Origin: Deuterostichococcus epilithicus
Lineage: Eukaryota > Chlorophyta > Trebouxiophyceae > Prasiolales > Stichococcaceae
Assembly (NCBI GenBank): GCA_033439295.1
Contig: JAVTLE010000005.1
Coordinates: forward strand, 496,001 to 560,000
Reading direction: 5' to 3'
Length of the DNA: 64,000 nt
A program made the position numbers and the translations under genes. The notes below the pieces were generated by a model. The model was not told the DNA's origin. It did not search any database and saw only the letters and a program-made list of their open reading frames with translations. Positions 47,420-58,159 of the stretch are shown here, piece by piece (the stretch's first letter is position 1; each line of letters starts with the position of its first letter).

Positions 47420-47924
47420 GACAGCAGCCGGGAGGGCAGGTGCAACAACATGAGGAGGAGGAGCAGCGGCAACGGCATCAGCGGTCGGGGCAGCAGCAGG
47501 CTGGACAGCAGCTGTCGGCGCAGGATCGGGAGGCAGGACAGCAGGCGGGCGGTCAGCAGCAGGCAGGCCACCAGCAGGCAGGCTCCCGGCAACAGGCGCA
47601 GCAACTGGTCGCCGAGGTGCGCGCTGGCGACCGTGCGTGTTCTGTTGCTCACCGCGCGAACAGCCATTTTCCACTGCTGCAGCATCCGATGCCTGATGCG
47701 CCCTGAAAGTGCTCTGGTTTAAGTGTGGTGATGCGCCATGTCTCTTGAGAACCATGTCTGCCATGTTCCAGGAACGAAAAGGCGCCTCCTCAAGGGGAGC
47801 GGCAGCTGCTGAGCAGGCAGCGGCTGGGCAACATCATCCTGCCAGCCGACAGGTCGTTGCCGGCACAGACGTTGGTACTGTGCAGCAACAAGTGCGGCAG
47901 CAATCGCCAGCCATTGCAATCTGA
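42787..47924 (+). CDS. GT4-family glycosyltransferase with Gln-rich tail
   Basis: Fourteen exons: 42787-~42870, 42895-~43070, 43403-43539, 43879-44020, 44260-44349, 44687-44776, 45107-45238, 45524-45655, 45881-45976, 46214-46289, 46528-46631, 46866-46987, 47211-47616 and about 47771-47924. A Rossmann-type GT-B start (KLRVAYMLPHHNITGGMKCL, RGHTTIAVHR), the linker LIIPNGIDCHRFTPG, the second domain (EKSVLLVGNPALPLKGFDVA) and the EX7E donor motif (YEAWGMPVMEAMASG) define a GT4 retaining glycosyltransferase. Donor and acceptor sugars cannot be read. A hydrophobic patch in exon 2 (PSGLLLIALAPG) may be an anchor. After the catalytic core comes a roughly 140-residue Gln-rich extension with 18 uninterrupted CAG codons. 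Intron 11 appears to use a GC donor. Introns 6 and 7 hold decayed exon copies. Confidence 0.85.
44732..44915 (+). repeat. Tandem copy of glycosyltransferase exon 6 end
   Basis: The exon end at 44733-44769 (TGCACCTGCCCTG, GCGCT, CGTCAGCGAGGCC) recurs 142 bp downstream at 44875-44911 with few changes. The copy is not preceded by an acceptor in the right frame and lies in intron 6. Confidence 0.85.
45405..45585 (+). repeat. Tandem copy of glycosyltransferase exon 8 start
   Basis: CCGCCGAACTGGGACGGCGA followed by CAAGTCGGTGCTGCTGGT at 45417-45454 is a copy of CCGCCGAAGCGGGAGGGCGA followed by GAAGTCGGTGCTGCTGGT in exon 8 (45537-45574), about 120 bp upstream of the real one. Confidence 0.9.
47365..47418 (+). 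repeat. (CAG)18 microsatellite encoding polyglutamine
   Basis: Eighteen perfect CAG units inside exon 13 of the glycosyltransferase gene, in frame for glutamine and flanked by further Gln/Gly-rich codons. The tract is likely to vary in length between strains. Confidence 0.95.
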
Positions 47925-48600
47925 CCCAGCGCCACTTCCTGGTCGACGTGCTGCTGCTTATCTGAGACGCACGGAACCGGGATAAGGGCTGGATGGCAGG
48001 TGTAGAACGTATGCCTCGCGGCTGCTGATGGCCTCATAATCAGCTTCTGATAACACCGCAAGCTGAATTTGTTTGTCAAGTGAATGGTCTTGTGCTTATT
48101 GACATGTGTTTGTGCCGCTAGTCTCTGCATGCTTTCGATTTGGGGTGCCACCTCGCTGTTGACATTCTTCTGCTCATGTGCGCAAGGTAACAAGTCAGGT
48201 TTGACATCAGCAACGAACACCAGTGAAACAAGCAGCTCCAGCCATGCAGAGGTCTGCATGTGGTTCGCCGCCATTCGAATATCGTTGCTCCAGGTAGCTC
48301 TGATCCTGAGCACAAGAGCACCTCTTCGGCCCAACGTTCACGTAAAAAGCCACGTGGTGCATAATGTACACGTGCACTGTGCAGTTTCTCAGTCCATCAG
48401 CCTGCTGCTGCTGAGCCTGTATAAACGGCAATGCTGTGCGCTGCCGCGGCCGCTGCCCGCCTTGACGTCCACCAACAATCGCCTTCAATCCCACCCGACC
48501 CGATCAGTCGCTTGTGCTGGCGTGTCGCCGCACCGCACAGCACACTTGTGCAGAACAGCAATTTTCTCCCCCGCATTCAGCAGCCGCCGCTGCTGCCGCC
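47925..48600. other. Convergent intergenic region
   Basis: Between the glycosyltransferase stop and the MPO1-like gene. No gene is recognised. At about 48205-48245 there is a weak resemblance to the start of the MPO1-like last exon (AACGAACA, AGCAGCTCCAGCCA). Confidence 0.4.
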
Positions 48601-48770
48601 AGGACGGCCCCAGAGTCTGCCTAGCTGTTGGCCGCCGCAGCCGCGTCGTCCAGGGTAGCCCCAGGCTTCGCCTCGGCTGTTGGCGCTGCTGCTGTGGGGC
48701 CGGTGAGCCACCCCAGACTCTGTCTAGCCGTCGGCAGCCGCCGCCGCGTCCGGTACGCCGCCGTCGCGCT
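48600..48770 (-). repeat. Tandem copy of the MPO1-like gene's coding end
   Basis: The last codons and stop of the MPO1-like gene (plus-strand CCCAGACTCTGTCTAGCCGTCGGC, then GCCGCGTCCGGTA, at 48711-48755) recur at about 48608-48655 as CCCAGAGTCTGCCTAGCTGTTGGC, then GCGTCGTCCAGGGTA. The offset is about 103 bp. The stop-spanning CTAG is kept in both. Confidence 0.85.
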
Positions 48771-50111
48771 CGTCCGGCGCCAGCAGCGCCTCCTTTGCCG
48801 ACGCCGTCCGCTGCCCGTCGCGGTGCGCAGCGATGTTGGCCTCAATGCGCGACTTGAGCTGCGCCTGGAGCTCTCGTCGGTAGCCGCCAACGAACAGCAG
48901 CTCCAGCCACACAAACAGCGGCGCCAGCACCAGACTCTGTGCCAGAACAGGGTGATAACAGGGGGATAAGGGATTGCGTCGATAATCGAAGGTTTGTTGC
49001 TGCTGCAGGCTGTGCTGCACTGGCTGTTAGGCCGCCCCAGCATATCAGCACCCATGCGGCACCAGTTCAAGGAGCGCGCCATGCCACAGCTCCCTATGCC
49101 AGCTACGCGCTGAACTGGCGAACAACATCAGAAGGAACGCAGAATGTGCACACCTGGAAGAAGCTGTCCAGCAGCGCCGGCTTGCGCTTCTCCAGCACCA
49201 TGTGGCCGGGGTGGATCTGGACATACCACGACAGCACAAAGGCGCCCAGCGCCCATGCCCATGCGTGGGGTACGTGCTGCAGGCGGAAGAGAGCCAGGTC
49301 TCGGGTGGGACTCGAGGCGCACACAAGCTGAAGTCTTCCAGCAGATAGCATGCAGTGCTGGCGCAACAGGTTCGCTTCGCGCTCTCACTGACGTGATTCA
49401 TGATTCCCACCGAACAGCCAGCCCTCACCTGGTGAAAAATGTTGGCGGTGAGGTACAGGGGCAGCGCAACAAACAAACTCCAGGTCAGCCCCGCGAACCA
49501 CTCCAGCACGATGTAGTAGGCGCCATAGGCTACCACCAGTACCGCCGCCAGGTTCGGCACACAGTACCTGCAATGTATTAACAGGTTGCGGCTGGGTGTG
49601 CATGACCGCACGGCTCATCTGTGCACGCGAGCTTACGATTGCGATCAGAGGTTGCGAGTTGCGGAGGAGCTGCAGCAGCAGCAGCCTGCAGGGCAGCTTG
49701 CAGGAGCTGAGGGGAACAGCAGCGCATGAAAGAAGCGCGTCAAATACTCAGCATGTGAACGCTGGGTCGATGCCTGTGCAGAAGGCGGCACTGCTCACCT
49801 GCTGATGATGTGCGGAATGTGCAGTTCGGGTTGGAAGGGCAGCTTGGGCGTGTAGGGCCCCGAGGGCAGGGGCCCGGTGTAGCATGCCCACACCGCGACG
49901 GACCACAGGATGAGCGGCACGAAGAAGAAGTGCAGGAGCTGGTTCCAACGGTTATGGTGGTAGCTGCAAGACAGTAAGGCATGTGTCACCACAGACTGTT
50001 TTCATTGCTTCAGGAGATACACCATCGCCTCCACACGCCCAGCCACAAGCCGTACCTGCCATAAAATGTCAACTGGTCGGTCAAGTCAAAGTTGAAGCCC
50101 AGCATGCCCAT
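48724..50111 (-). CDS. MPO1: MPO1-like (DUF962) 2-hydroxy fatty acid dioxygenase
   Basis: Five exons join in phase: 50111-50056, 49963-49799, 49567-49429, 49276-49154 and 48936-48724 (about 234 residues). Yeast Mpo1 is an ER, Fe(II)-dependent dioxygenase that shortens 2-hydroxy fatty acids from phytosphingosine breakdown. Family marks are YHHNRWNQLLHFFFVPLILW near the start, HIPHII, then LSWYVQIHPGHMVLEKRKPALLDS, followed by SLVLAPLFVWLELLF. The His-rich motifs are in the expected places. Four to five hydrophobic segments fit an ER membrane protein. The first Met at 50111 (MGMLGFNFDL) is chosen; a second Met two codons later is equally possible. The C-terminus is charged and non-conserved. 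A decayed copy of the stop region follows. Confidence 0.85.
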
Positions 50112-51786
50112 TTGAGCAGAGCACGCGGCTCTGCGATTGGCTCTGTGCTGACTGCTGAACGGCTGCTTCGCTGGAACTGGCTGGAGTACGAGGAACGATC
50201 CCGACAGATATTTCTGGAACCCTGCGGCTTGCCGAGCTGCTGGAGCGGCTGTGACCCTCTTCTGAAGCCGCTTCAGATGTTGAGGCGCCGCGTGCTGCCG
50301 GAAAAGTGCCCAAGGCTTGCCGGGCGCACCTGCACATTGCGTTACCTTGTGAGAGTCTCCCATCGATATAAATTAGGGTCCCGACAGGCGCCGCGACGCA
50401 AAGACAACCGTTCGCAGCAAACCGCGTATAAACAATGCTGATTTCAGCTCTTGCAGCATCTGTTGCACTCACCTGCGCGTTCCGCGTGCTGCGACGCAGC
50501 GGCTGCATGCTGCCCGTAAGTGCAAGTGGGTGCAGTGACATCCCGCCAGCTGACCTGCCGTTCAGGAGCGTCAAAAATGAAATAATTGTGATCGATTTAA
50601 TCCGGGTGGATCAGCGTGCGGCTGTTAGAGTTTTCTTCTTTTGGGACGGACCAATTCGCTGCAAGCATGGCAGATACAACGTTGCAAATTAACCGCTGGA
50701 GCGCGACATTTTAGCGCATCATCTTGGCTCCCGAATTCAGCATTTAGCGTTTTTCGCATGTCAGAGTGGCGCTGTGTGGATGGGTTTTAACAACATCGGA
50801 GTTGTTGAATTCGGGACGGGACGGTCGTGTGTCGGATAGAATGGGATTGACTGCACATGCTTGTGCGTGTGCAGGTGCCAGAAAAGCTACAATACGCCGT
50901 TCGCATCGCCGTCTCTGATCCTATCTCAAGCCTTGGGATCGTGGCAGGGTCTGCACGTGACAGCCAATCTGTACAGCATTTGCTTTTTGCTGCGGGCTGT
51001 CAGAAAACATCTGTGTCACAACCGGATTAGCATCTTTGCCTATCTCACATCAACCGGATATTGATTGAACGAGCATATGCGACTTACCGGCGTAGCGCAG
51101 ACTTTGGGCCCCAGGCCTCAACCTCATGTACTGCCGCTCCAGAATGCGCTGCGGCATGCATCCCACAAAATCGACAGGCGATGCCGCCGCCTCCAAGTTG
51201 CTGCGGGAATCACTCGTTTCTCCGAGCAGGTGGCAAGACTCTGTCCGCGTCCAATATGTTCGCGATAGTTTGTGATTCCCGGTGGATGTCCCAGTGGCCG
51301 TCTTGACCTGCAGGAGGTTAAAGTTGAATCGAGCCTGGGATCTGTCGGCTTCCTAGATGTTGTGAGGTACGTGCTGATACCAGCATGGAGGTGCACCCGT
51401 CCTCACAGGCTTCTCACCAATGCTGCACCCGGCAATGCATCTGCGGAGGTGACCACCACATGCACACGGAGGCCTCTGCAATAAAGTTTGCTGCGACTGC
51501 GAGCAGCGCCCGGTCGTCCGCTGGCAGCCTGCCCCAGGTTCCGGGGCTAGACACCGGTCCGCCGCAGCTGGAGGCGGCACAGGAGGCAGTGGATGGCGGC
51601 GTGCAGGCGAGACTGTACACAGGGTGATCGCTTGTCCTGCTGCATTTGTGTCTGCGTCTGTGTCGGCAATGATATTGCAACTTCTGGCTGCTGTGCGTTG
51701 ATATGAAGCACTTACAGGTGCGGCACTTGTGCATAACTGCGATGCCAGGCCGTGCTTGCATTGCACCTAGTTTCTGTTGCGTTGCC
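50112..51786. other. Divergent region with possible 5' exon of the kinase-like gene
   Basis: Head-to-head spacer. A plus-strand open segment at about 51480-51625 ([15 protein letters not shown]) precedes a donor-like site and may encode the transit-peptide exon of the kinase-like gene. The interval 50560-51060 is AT-richer and empty. Confidence 0.35.
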
Positions 51787-54230
51787 ATGGCTGATGCTCA
51801 AGATGCTGAGCCCAGGCGGCTGGTTCGGGGCGACCTCATGGGCACTCGCATTGTGCTAAAGGTGCGCTGGCTCATGTGGCACCGCCTGTGTTACGTTCAT
51901 GTGTCTCCTCTCCATGTCAGCATGTGGTCCTGACATTCCTGCTGTTGCTCAGCAAAGCGCTCGCTCACAGGCAGCTGCAGCCACTCCAGCGCGCAGGGGC
52001 AGCATCGCAGACTCACTCAGAGGGCTGCCATTGCATCGCATCAATGCAGTCGGGGGCCTTGCGCCGCCAGCCATGCACCAGACTCTCCATTATGATACCT
52101 GAAATTCTGGAAAGCCACCGCCGCAGGCATACAGCGTGGGCGATTCAGAGTGGGTCCAGACGCTGGCAGCCAACGAGATCGCAGCGCATTCCGCACTGCA
52201 GCCACCGGCGGCGCCCACAGAATGCGATGCCCTGGCCAAGCTCATGGGCAGCTTCAGCCCCCGCGCGGGCCCCGCCGCCGGTGAGCAGGTGGGCAGTCCT
52301 GCAAAGCAGCTGCGCTGGCGGCAGGCCTGCGGTCACCTCTTCCATCCAGCTGTTACACCAAGAAAATCACGAGCAGTCGGTTCGCAGCTACAACAGGGGT
52401 TGCGACGCTGCGTCAACTGTGGGCACAGCTGGTGCTGAGATGCATCACGAGGCCAGGACTGGACCTTGCCGTGGCAAGTTACAGCTGCACATGTTTGCCG
52501 ACCGCAGTGGCTAGTGTTCCGGAATGATGGGCTGACGACGGCGGCAGCGTATGCGGCGGCGGCAGCGGAAGCAGGGAGCCGAGGCCGCGGGCTCGGCGGC
52601 GACGAGCTCCTCGATCGCTTCAGCCCGGCCAAGCCGCTGGCGCGGCGGCGGGCATTTGTGCTGCGCATGCTGCGGCAGGCGGTGGAGGGCCTGGCTTACA
52701 TGCACCGGCGCTGTCGCCTCCACCAGAGCCTGGGCCCTTCATCAGTCGTCCTGAACAGCACCGACGAGAGGTGGGCTCAGGGAGATCGCCGGCCAAAGTC
52801 CCCTGAGATGCCGTCTCCGAGAGCTTCAGCACTGCCCCCACGACCCGGGGCCCACTGCGCTCCTGCTTGCATCGGCTCCTGTCACGGCTCCATCACAGCA
52901 CTACGCGGGCAATGTGCCGTGGACCCAGGCACGACTGCGACGCTGGGCTGCAGCCGCCACCAGCCCCTGTGTCGACGACGGTCCTGCGCTCTTGGGGCCT
53001 CACTGTGGGGCATTGATGGACACCTGCTTTGCCTGGCTGCCATGGCGCGCAGGGCGCCGCGGCGGCTGCAGGCGCGGCTGCAGGACCTGGCGCTCGCAGT
53101 CGACTGTTCTGATGAGGCATTGTTCGGGGGTGCGACCCTCGCGGAACTGTGGGACCGTCAAGCCATCTACGCCTCGGATCCACTGTGGGTCCCACGCTCC
53201 AGTGCATTGCTCCTCCGCCCCGGGTCTTCCTAGGGTCTAGGCTCTGTGTCCTGAGAGCACATGGGCTGCCGTGTTGGCGAAGTCTCCTCAGATCTCCAGC
53301 GCACGGTCTCATGAAAGCGTAAGGCACACAGAGCCTTGCCCCATCCCTCATGGAACCTCTTCATCAATGTCAGGAAGAAGATGGCGGACGGACTGTGGAT
53401 GCGGGCACGACAGGCGGGCGCCTGGACGGAGCTGGAGCGGCGCAGCTTCGGCATCGCCGATGACGTCTACTCGGCGGGGCTGCTGGTGGCATACTTGGCC
53501 TTTGTCCCTTTCTGCGAGCCCGGCAGCGTCGACGGGCCCACAATACAGGTGCACAGCCTCTTAAATTTGAGCTGAACGGGCTGCCGGGCAGGGCGGAGCA
53601 GCCCCTGACCTTGTTTTGCGGCTTCCACCTCCCGCCTCCCGCCTCCCGGGCAGCTGCTCCTGCTGTGGTCTACAGATCACAGACAAAACTCACAGAGCCC
53701 TTGAACCTAGGGATGCACGAGCTTCGTTTCCTGCCGGCACAGCGGCTGCTGGAGGGCACGTTCAGGCTGGACATGGAGGCCGCGCGCGAGTTCTGCGCAG
53801 CCGACGACCGTTGGGCGCCCGCGGTGGAGTTCCTGGACGCCGGCAGCGGCGCTGGCTGGGACCTCATCAAGGTGGCTTCCTCACAAACTGTTTCTAGACC
53901 CTACCAGGATGCGTCCTGGGCCGGAGAAAAGATGCTCCTGCTCCCTACGCCAGTGCGAAAGAGTGCAAGCAGCCAGGGTGGGGCTCTGACCTGGGTCAAA
54001 ACCTCGACCAGAGGCGACGACCGTGCTCCTTGCCCGGCGAGCTCGAATCCGTGGACCTGGCAAATTCCCTAGGACGTCAGTTTGAAGGAAGTTCCTTGCC
54101 ATGCGAACAGGCAATGCTCAACCCGGAGTGGCGGCTGCGGCCGACGGCGGAGTCGGTGCTGCGGCACCCTTGGCTGAACGGAGCGTCGCTGGACACGCTG
54201 CTGGAGCCGCCAGACGTCATTGCGGAGTGA
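51787..54230 (+). CDS. Plant-type kinase-like protein (probable pseudokinase)
   Basis: Exons recognised: 51787-51861, 52127-52288, 52508-52770, 53053-~53129, ~53375-53548, 53743-53871 and 54111-54230. The translated blocks follow a conserved plant protein-kinase-superfamily protein: IVLKAYSVGDSEW, EQWLVFRNDGL, AVEGLAYMHRRCRLHQSLGP then SSVVLN, RLQDLALAVDCSDEALF, RRSFGIADDVYSAGLLVAYL, RLLEGTFRLDMEAAREFCAA and AMLNPEWRLRPTAESVLRHP. The catalytic-loop HRD is replaced by HQSLGPSSVVLN, and the DFG position reads DLA, so kinase activity is doubtful. A plastid location is known for similar plant proteins but is only inferred here. The ATG at 51787 may be internal, with an upstream exon near 51.5 kb. 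The join between the fourth and fifth exons could not be made in phase with a canonical donor. Confidence 0.75.
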
Positions 54231-55059
54231 ATGGGTTGCCAGGATGGGTGCACATTTAGCAGGACGGGAGGCGCTGCAGCTCTTTGCAATAGTATTGACA
54301 GCATTGCACAGTAAAAGGTCCGATTGCGCTACCTAAGGCCACATTGCCAGTATTGCGACGTCCTCCTGTCATTGCAATGTGGTACTTCCGAACCTCCCCT
54401 AGAGGTGCAAAGGCCAGCGGCATCGGCCTTTTGAACCAAAACCTCGGCCTCGCCAAGCTTCTCGGATGGCTTTCTGAACTCGATCCTTTGCCTCTGCGTT
54501 CCGGGGCGAGCGGCAGGGTCTTTTGCCAAGCGTGCGCTGCCGCCTCAGCTCATCGCGGGTAAAAGTGTACACAACTACAAGGTTTCTTGCCCCACCCGCC
54601 CACATCTGAAACCAGTGCCGCCAGTGCTAGACACACGCCTAATAGGGCGCAATCGCTGCTGTCTGCTGCCAGCTGTCGCTACTGCAGCCATTCGATGTGC
54701 GTTTGCGAGTGACTGTTCCGCTGCGCCTTGGTTCATTGGCAAATTTGCTCATCGTCGGCTTCAGTGGCATGTTGCTCGTGCTCAGTCGGCAGTCAATCTG
54801 GCCACCACGGCCACGTCAAACTGCGGGTGCTGCTGCGGCACTGTTGCAGCATCACCACCGCTACTGCTGACGTGCGTCCTGTGGCTGCAGCCCCGCCGCT
54901 GTCGCGGTCACCGCTGGCGCAGGCGGGCACAGCCTGTGAGCCGTGCCACAGCAACAGCAGCTCCCATGCGACTGACCGCCGCGGCGTGCCACTGCCTGCC
55001 GCTCTGCCCGCGTGTGCCACGGCCGCCGCCGTCCTGTCCGCCGCTCCGCTGCTGCATGT
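54231..55059. other. Convergent intergenic region
   Basis: Between the 3' ends of the kinase-like gene and TRAPPC4. No gene is recognised. 54640-55050 is Ala/Cys-codon-rich in several frames, with no domain. Confidence 0.45.
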
Positions 55060-56067
55060 TCACTGCGTGGCGACGCCCCACCGCCGGTGCAGCATGGCCA
55101 CGGTGGCGGCCAGGTTCGTGTCGAACAGCTCGCACCGCACCGGCATCTCTACCTCGTAGAAGGGGTTTTTGAGCACATAGTTGTTGTACAGCTCGTACAC
55201 CCTGCGGCAGAGGGGCCGTGATGTCAGGGTTTCAGATCGAGCATCCAGAATGTACGCCCCTTGGAGGTGAGGCAGCAGGGCGCGCCAGGGCGCATGCACC
55301 CTGCGCCAAGGCCAACCCGGCTCATGCAGCCTGTGCAGACTGGCGACGAACTACTGCAGCATGGGTCTTGTGCTGGCAAACTTGGAAGGCGATGTCAGGA
55401 CAGAATCGAGGTGGTACGGACGCGGGGCAGGGCTCACAGGGTGCGCAGGATGTCGTCGATGTCGGGTGTGCCGGGCTCTACTACCATCAAGAACTTCGTG
55501 CCCGTGAGCGTCTGCAGGGTAGCAACGAACCATGACACTCAAGACTTTCAGTTGCGCATTGGTCCCAGACGACTTCCGGCACTGTAGCAGGTTTCGTCGT
55601 GGTCACTGACCTGGAAGCAGTGCAGCGTGAAGGTGTCTGCGTGCAGCGTGTCAATGCCGGTGCACCCAGGAGCCGGCGCCAGCTGCGCGGCGATAGCGTG
55701 CAGCGAATGCCTGTGCGCGGCACGCGAATGGCTCAGCCTTCCGGCTAGGCAATTTGGGCGATGCCTGCTCGTCGAGGAGTTTCCAACCCGGGGTGCAGCT
55801 TGCTCGGCAGGGATGCAACAGGTGCTGCGGCAGGGTCGGAACAGCACCACCCCGCACCAAATGCTCGCCAGGCGTAATGTGTCATTCAAGTTGAGGCCGC
55901 TGATGGACAGAAACTCCTGCGCAGCGGACGGACTATATGAGAGAGAACATGCGCACTTCATGTCAGCAGTGAATGCACATGCCGATGACGAGACAGGCTA
56001 CACTCGCCTTGTTGTAGATCAGGCCTCCCGACTTGTTGATCACAAGCATAGAGAATATGCCCGGCAT
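55060..56067 (-). CDS. TRAPPC4: TRAPP complex subunit 4 (TRAPPC4/Trs23)
   Basis: Five exons join in phase: 56067-56008, 55916-55858, 55710-55611, 55511-55438 and 55201-55060 (144 residues, the length of plant TRAPPC4, which lacks the animal PDZ-like insert). TRAPPC4 is a core subunit of the TRAPP tethering and Rab1/Ypt1 exchange complex at the Golgi. Matches include MPGIFSMLVINKSGGLIYNK, LNLNDTLRLASIWHSLHAIA, GIDTLHADTFTLHCFQ, TGTKFLMVVEPGTPDIDDIL and VLKNPFYEVEMPVRCELFD, all in family order. Intron 1 uses a GC donor (GCGAGT), which alone keeps the frame. The gene is convergent with the kinase-like gene. Confidence 0.95.
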
Positions 56068-58159
56068 CTTGCAGGGCTGCTTCTGAACATGGAGTGGAAG
56101 GTTGGCGACGCAGATCAATCAAATTGGTCGAAGTCGCACTGGTGGTTGAGCAAGCGTCAGCTGTGGACAGCCGCGGACGCAAGGTAATCACGGCAAATGC
56201 TGCGCTTCACTGAATGAATGAATGGGGTTTGCTGATCGAGAACGCAGAAGAGGAAGCGCAATTTCACGGTGAAGTTCCAGTTCCGACATGGGGAACAGCG
56301 ACAAATGCTGAACGCAACGCCCTGCATAAAACAGCTGATGCTACGTCTGCTGGGGTGCACATGGAGCGCTGTTCAGTCTGCAAGAGGTGCAGCACACGAG
56401 GCAGGCAGTGCAGGGGTTGGCTGCAGGGTATGGCATGGCCGGCATGGCGTCTCGTCGCCGCTCCAACAAAAGCCTAGCTGAATCGCCCTGCTTCTGGAAC
56501 AGGAGCGGTGCAGCACAATGGTATGAACGTGCGGCAGTCTGATCTGTAGCAGTTTCATAAGTCTGTGAGCTGGTGTTGATGCCGATGTCTTTCAACGACT
56601 GCAATGCAAGCATCCTCAAAGCTTCCAGGCGCGCCGCAAGGATATCCACCGCAAGCTCTGTCGTAGGTCTGCCCGCGTCTGCTCCCATCACAGTGCTCGC
56701 ATTTGCAAATGTGCCTCGTCTGCGACAAACCAATACCGGCCGTCTCAGTACTGAGGCTGAACCAGTACGCGGCATGTATGGTCAGCGGCGACAGCCAAGT
56801 TGAACTGTGGCAAAAGACAGTCCCACGGCGTGCCTCGGCGCTCACTTTGCGTTGTCCTGGCGTGTCACAGGAACTTGGCCGAGGCTGAGATAGGAATTTG
56901 CTCAACGGGCACGAGCGCGAACCGCCCAACTTGAGAGGTAGGGCCCCCTGTGCGCAAGCACATGCGTGCTCAGTTGCTGCAGCTCTTTGAGCAGGTGTGC
57001 TGTGTCTGCTGTTGTTACAGTGGGAATGTCATGTAGCAGCCCTGTGAAACTGCGAGGCCATTGTGTGGCCGCGCTGTGCGAAAGGCTGTCTTCATTCTGG
57101 GCTGAATGCCATTTGACCACACGGATATTCAGATTCATCCGGCAATTGGTAAAGACAGCCACGGCATTATCCGCTGGATATCACACGGTAAAATTTTTGC
57201 ATGTTAGTGCTCGAGACCGGACCGCACCTCCGTCAGCCAGTGTGGCAGCACCGCAGCAGTCATCTGCCACGCTGCCGATGAGGCACACAGCATTCGGCGA
57301 GCAGGTTGTTCCTGCGTCCGTTGAGGCAGGAGCAGGCTCCTGCCACCGTCAACCGCCTCCTGCAATCGGCTGAGAAGTGCGCTGGCAGCCGCCGGCTGCA
57401 GGGCTTGTTGCCATTGCGCAAGGACTGAGTGCCTGGACGTCCGAGACAGGACGGAAGAGTATTGGCGACATGGAAGTGTGTGCAGATAGAACCGGCCGAC
57501 GCCGCTGGTGTCAGAGGTGGGCTTGGTCAGGCGTTGTCAGGCGATTCAACCACGATTGCGCCATAGTCTGCGCGCGGCGGACCGCGCTGCGCCAGCGTCA
57601 CTTAGGTTCGAGCATGTTTGAGCATCTTTCTCAGGATCCAATGCCGGCAACCGCGGCAGGAGAAGAGGACGGCCGTGCGCTTCGTGGCCTCATATGATAG
57701 ACTTACCGACCCTGCAAGGCCAGGGGGCGCAAGGCAAGCCTGACGACAAGACGACGACACTGAGATATCCGTCTCAGGTCTCACGTCAGCAGTTGCACGT
57801 GTCGACATGCTTTGTGCTGGCACAGCTGCTCGCGCAAGTTACTTCGCGACGTTTGCAAGAGCTCCAGGGCTCAATTACCAGCCTGCTGATTGCTTACTGT
57901 GCCGCTGGTCGGCCGAACGTGGTTCGAGGCCGTGTTGGAGGAGATTCATCCGCTTTTGTGTCCTCCAGTGTGCGCTGTGTGAAGCCGGAAACGGAACCAG
58001 GAAGCCCGGCTGCGTATCGAGTGGTGCGGGTGACGCTCGCGGCACACGCATCGTCCTGCACGAAACCCTCAGGAGCCCGCGAGCTTCTGCGGAGCTTCGA
58101 GTATGGAAGATACGCTCTCATGTTTCTGGCTGTTCTGCACCCGCAGGTGACGTGCAGCC
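56068..58159. other. Unassigned 2.1-kb divergent region
   Basis: Between TRAPPC4 and the papain-type protease. Minus-strand segments near 56560-56690 (TELAVDILAARLEALRMLAL) and 56915-57050 (TADTAHLLKELQQLSTHVLA) look helical and possibly coding, and plus-strand sequence at 57694-58140 is open. No family is recognised and no splice chain could be built. One small lineage-specific gene is possible. Confidence 0.3.

Noticed and set aside
53130-53180. Another exon-edge echo before the kinase-like fifth exon
   Set aside because: ACTGTGG blocks are shared with 53392-53410, but the match is short and the offset (about 240 bp) is outside the pattern; too weak to count.
57900-57935. tRNA-like B box (GGTTCGAGGCC)
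   Set aside because: No matching A box or cloverleaf could be drawn around it.
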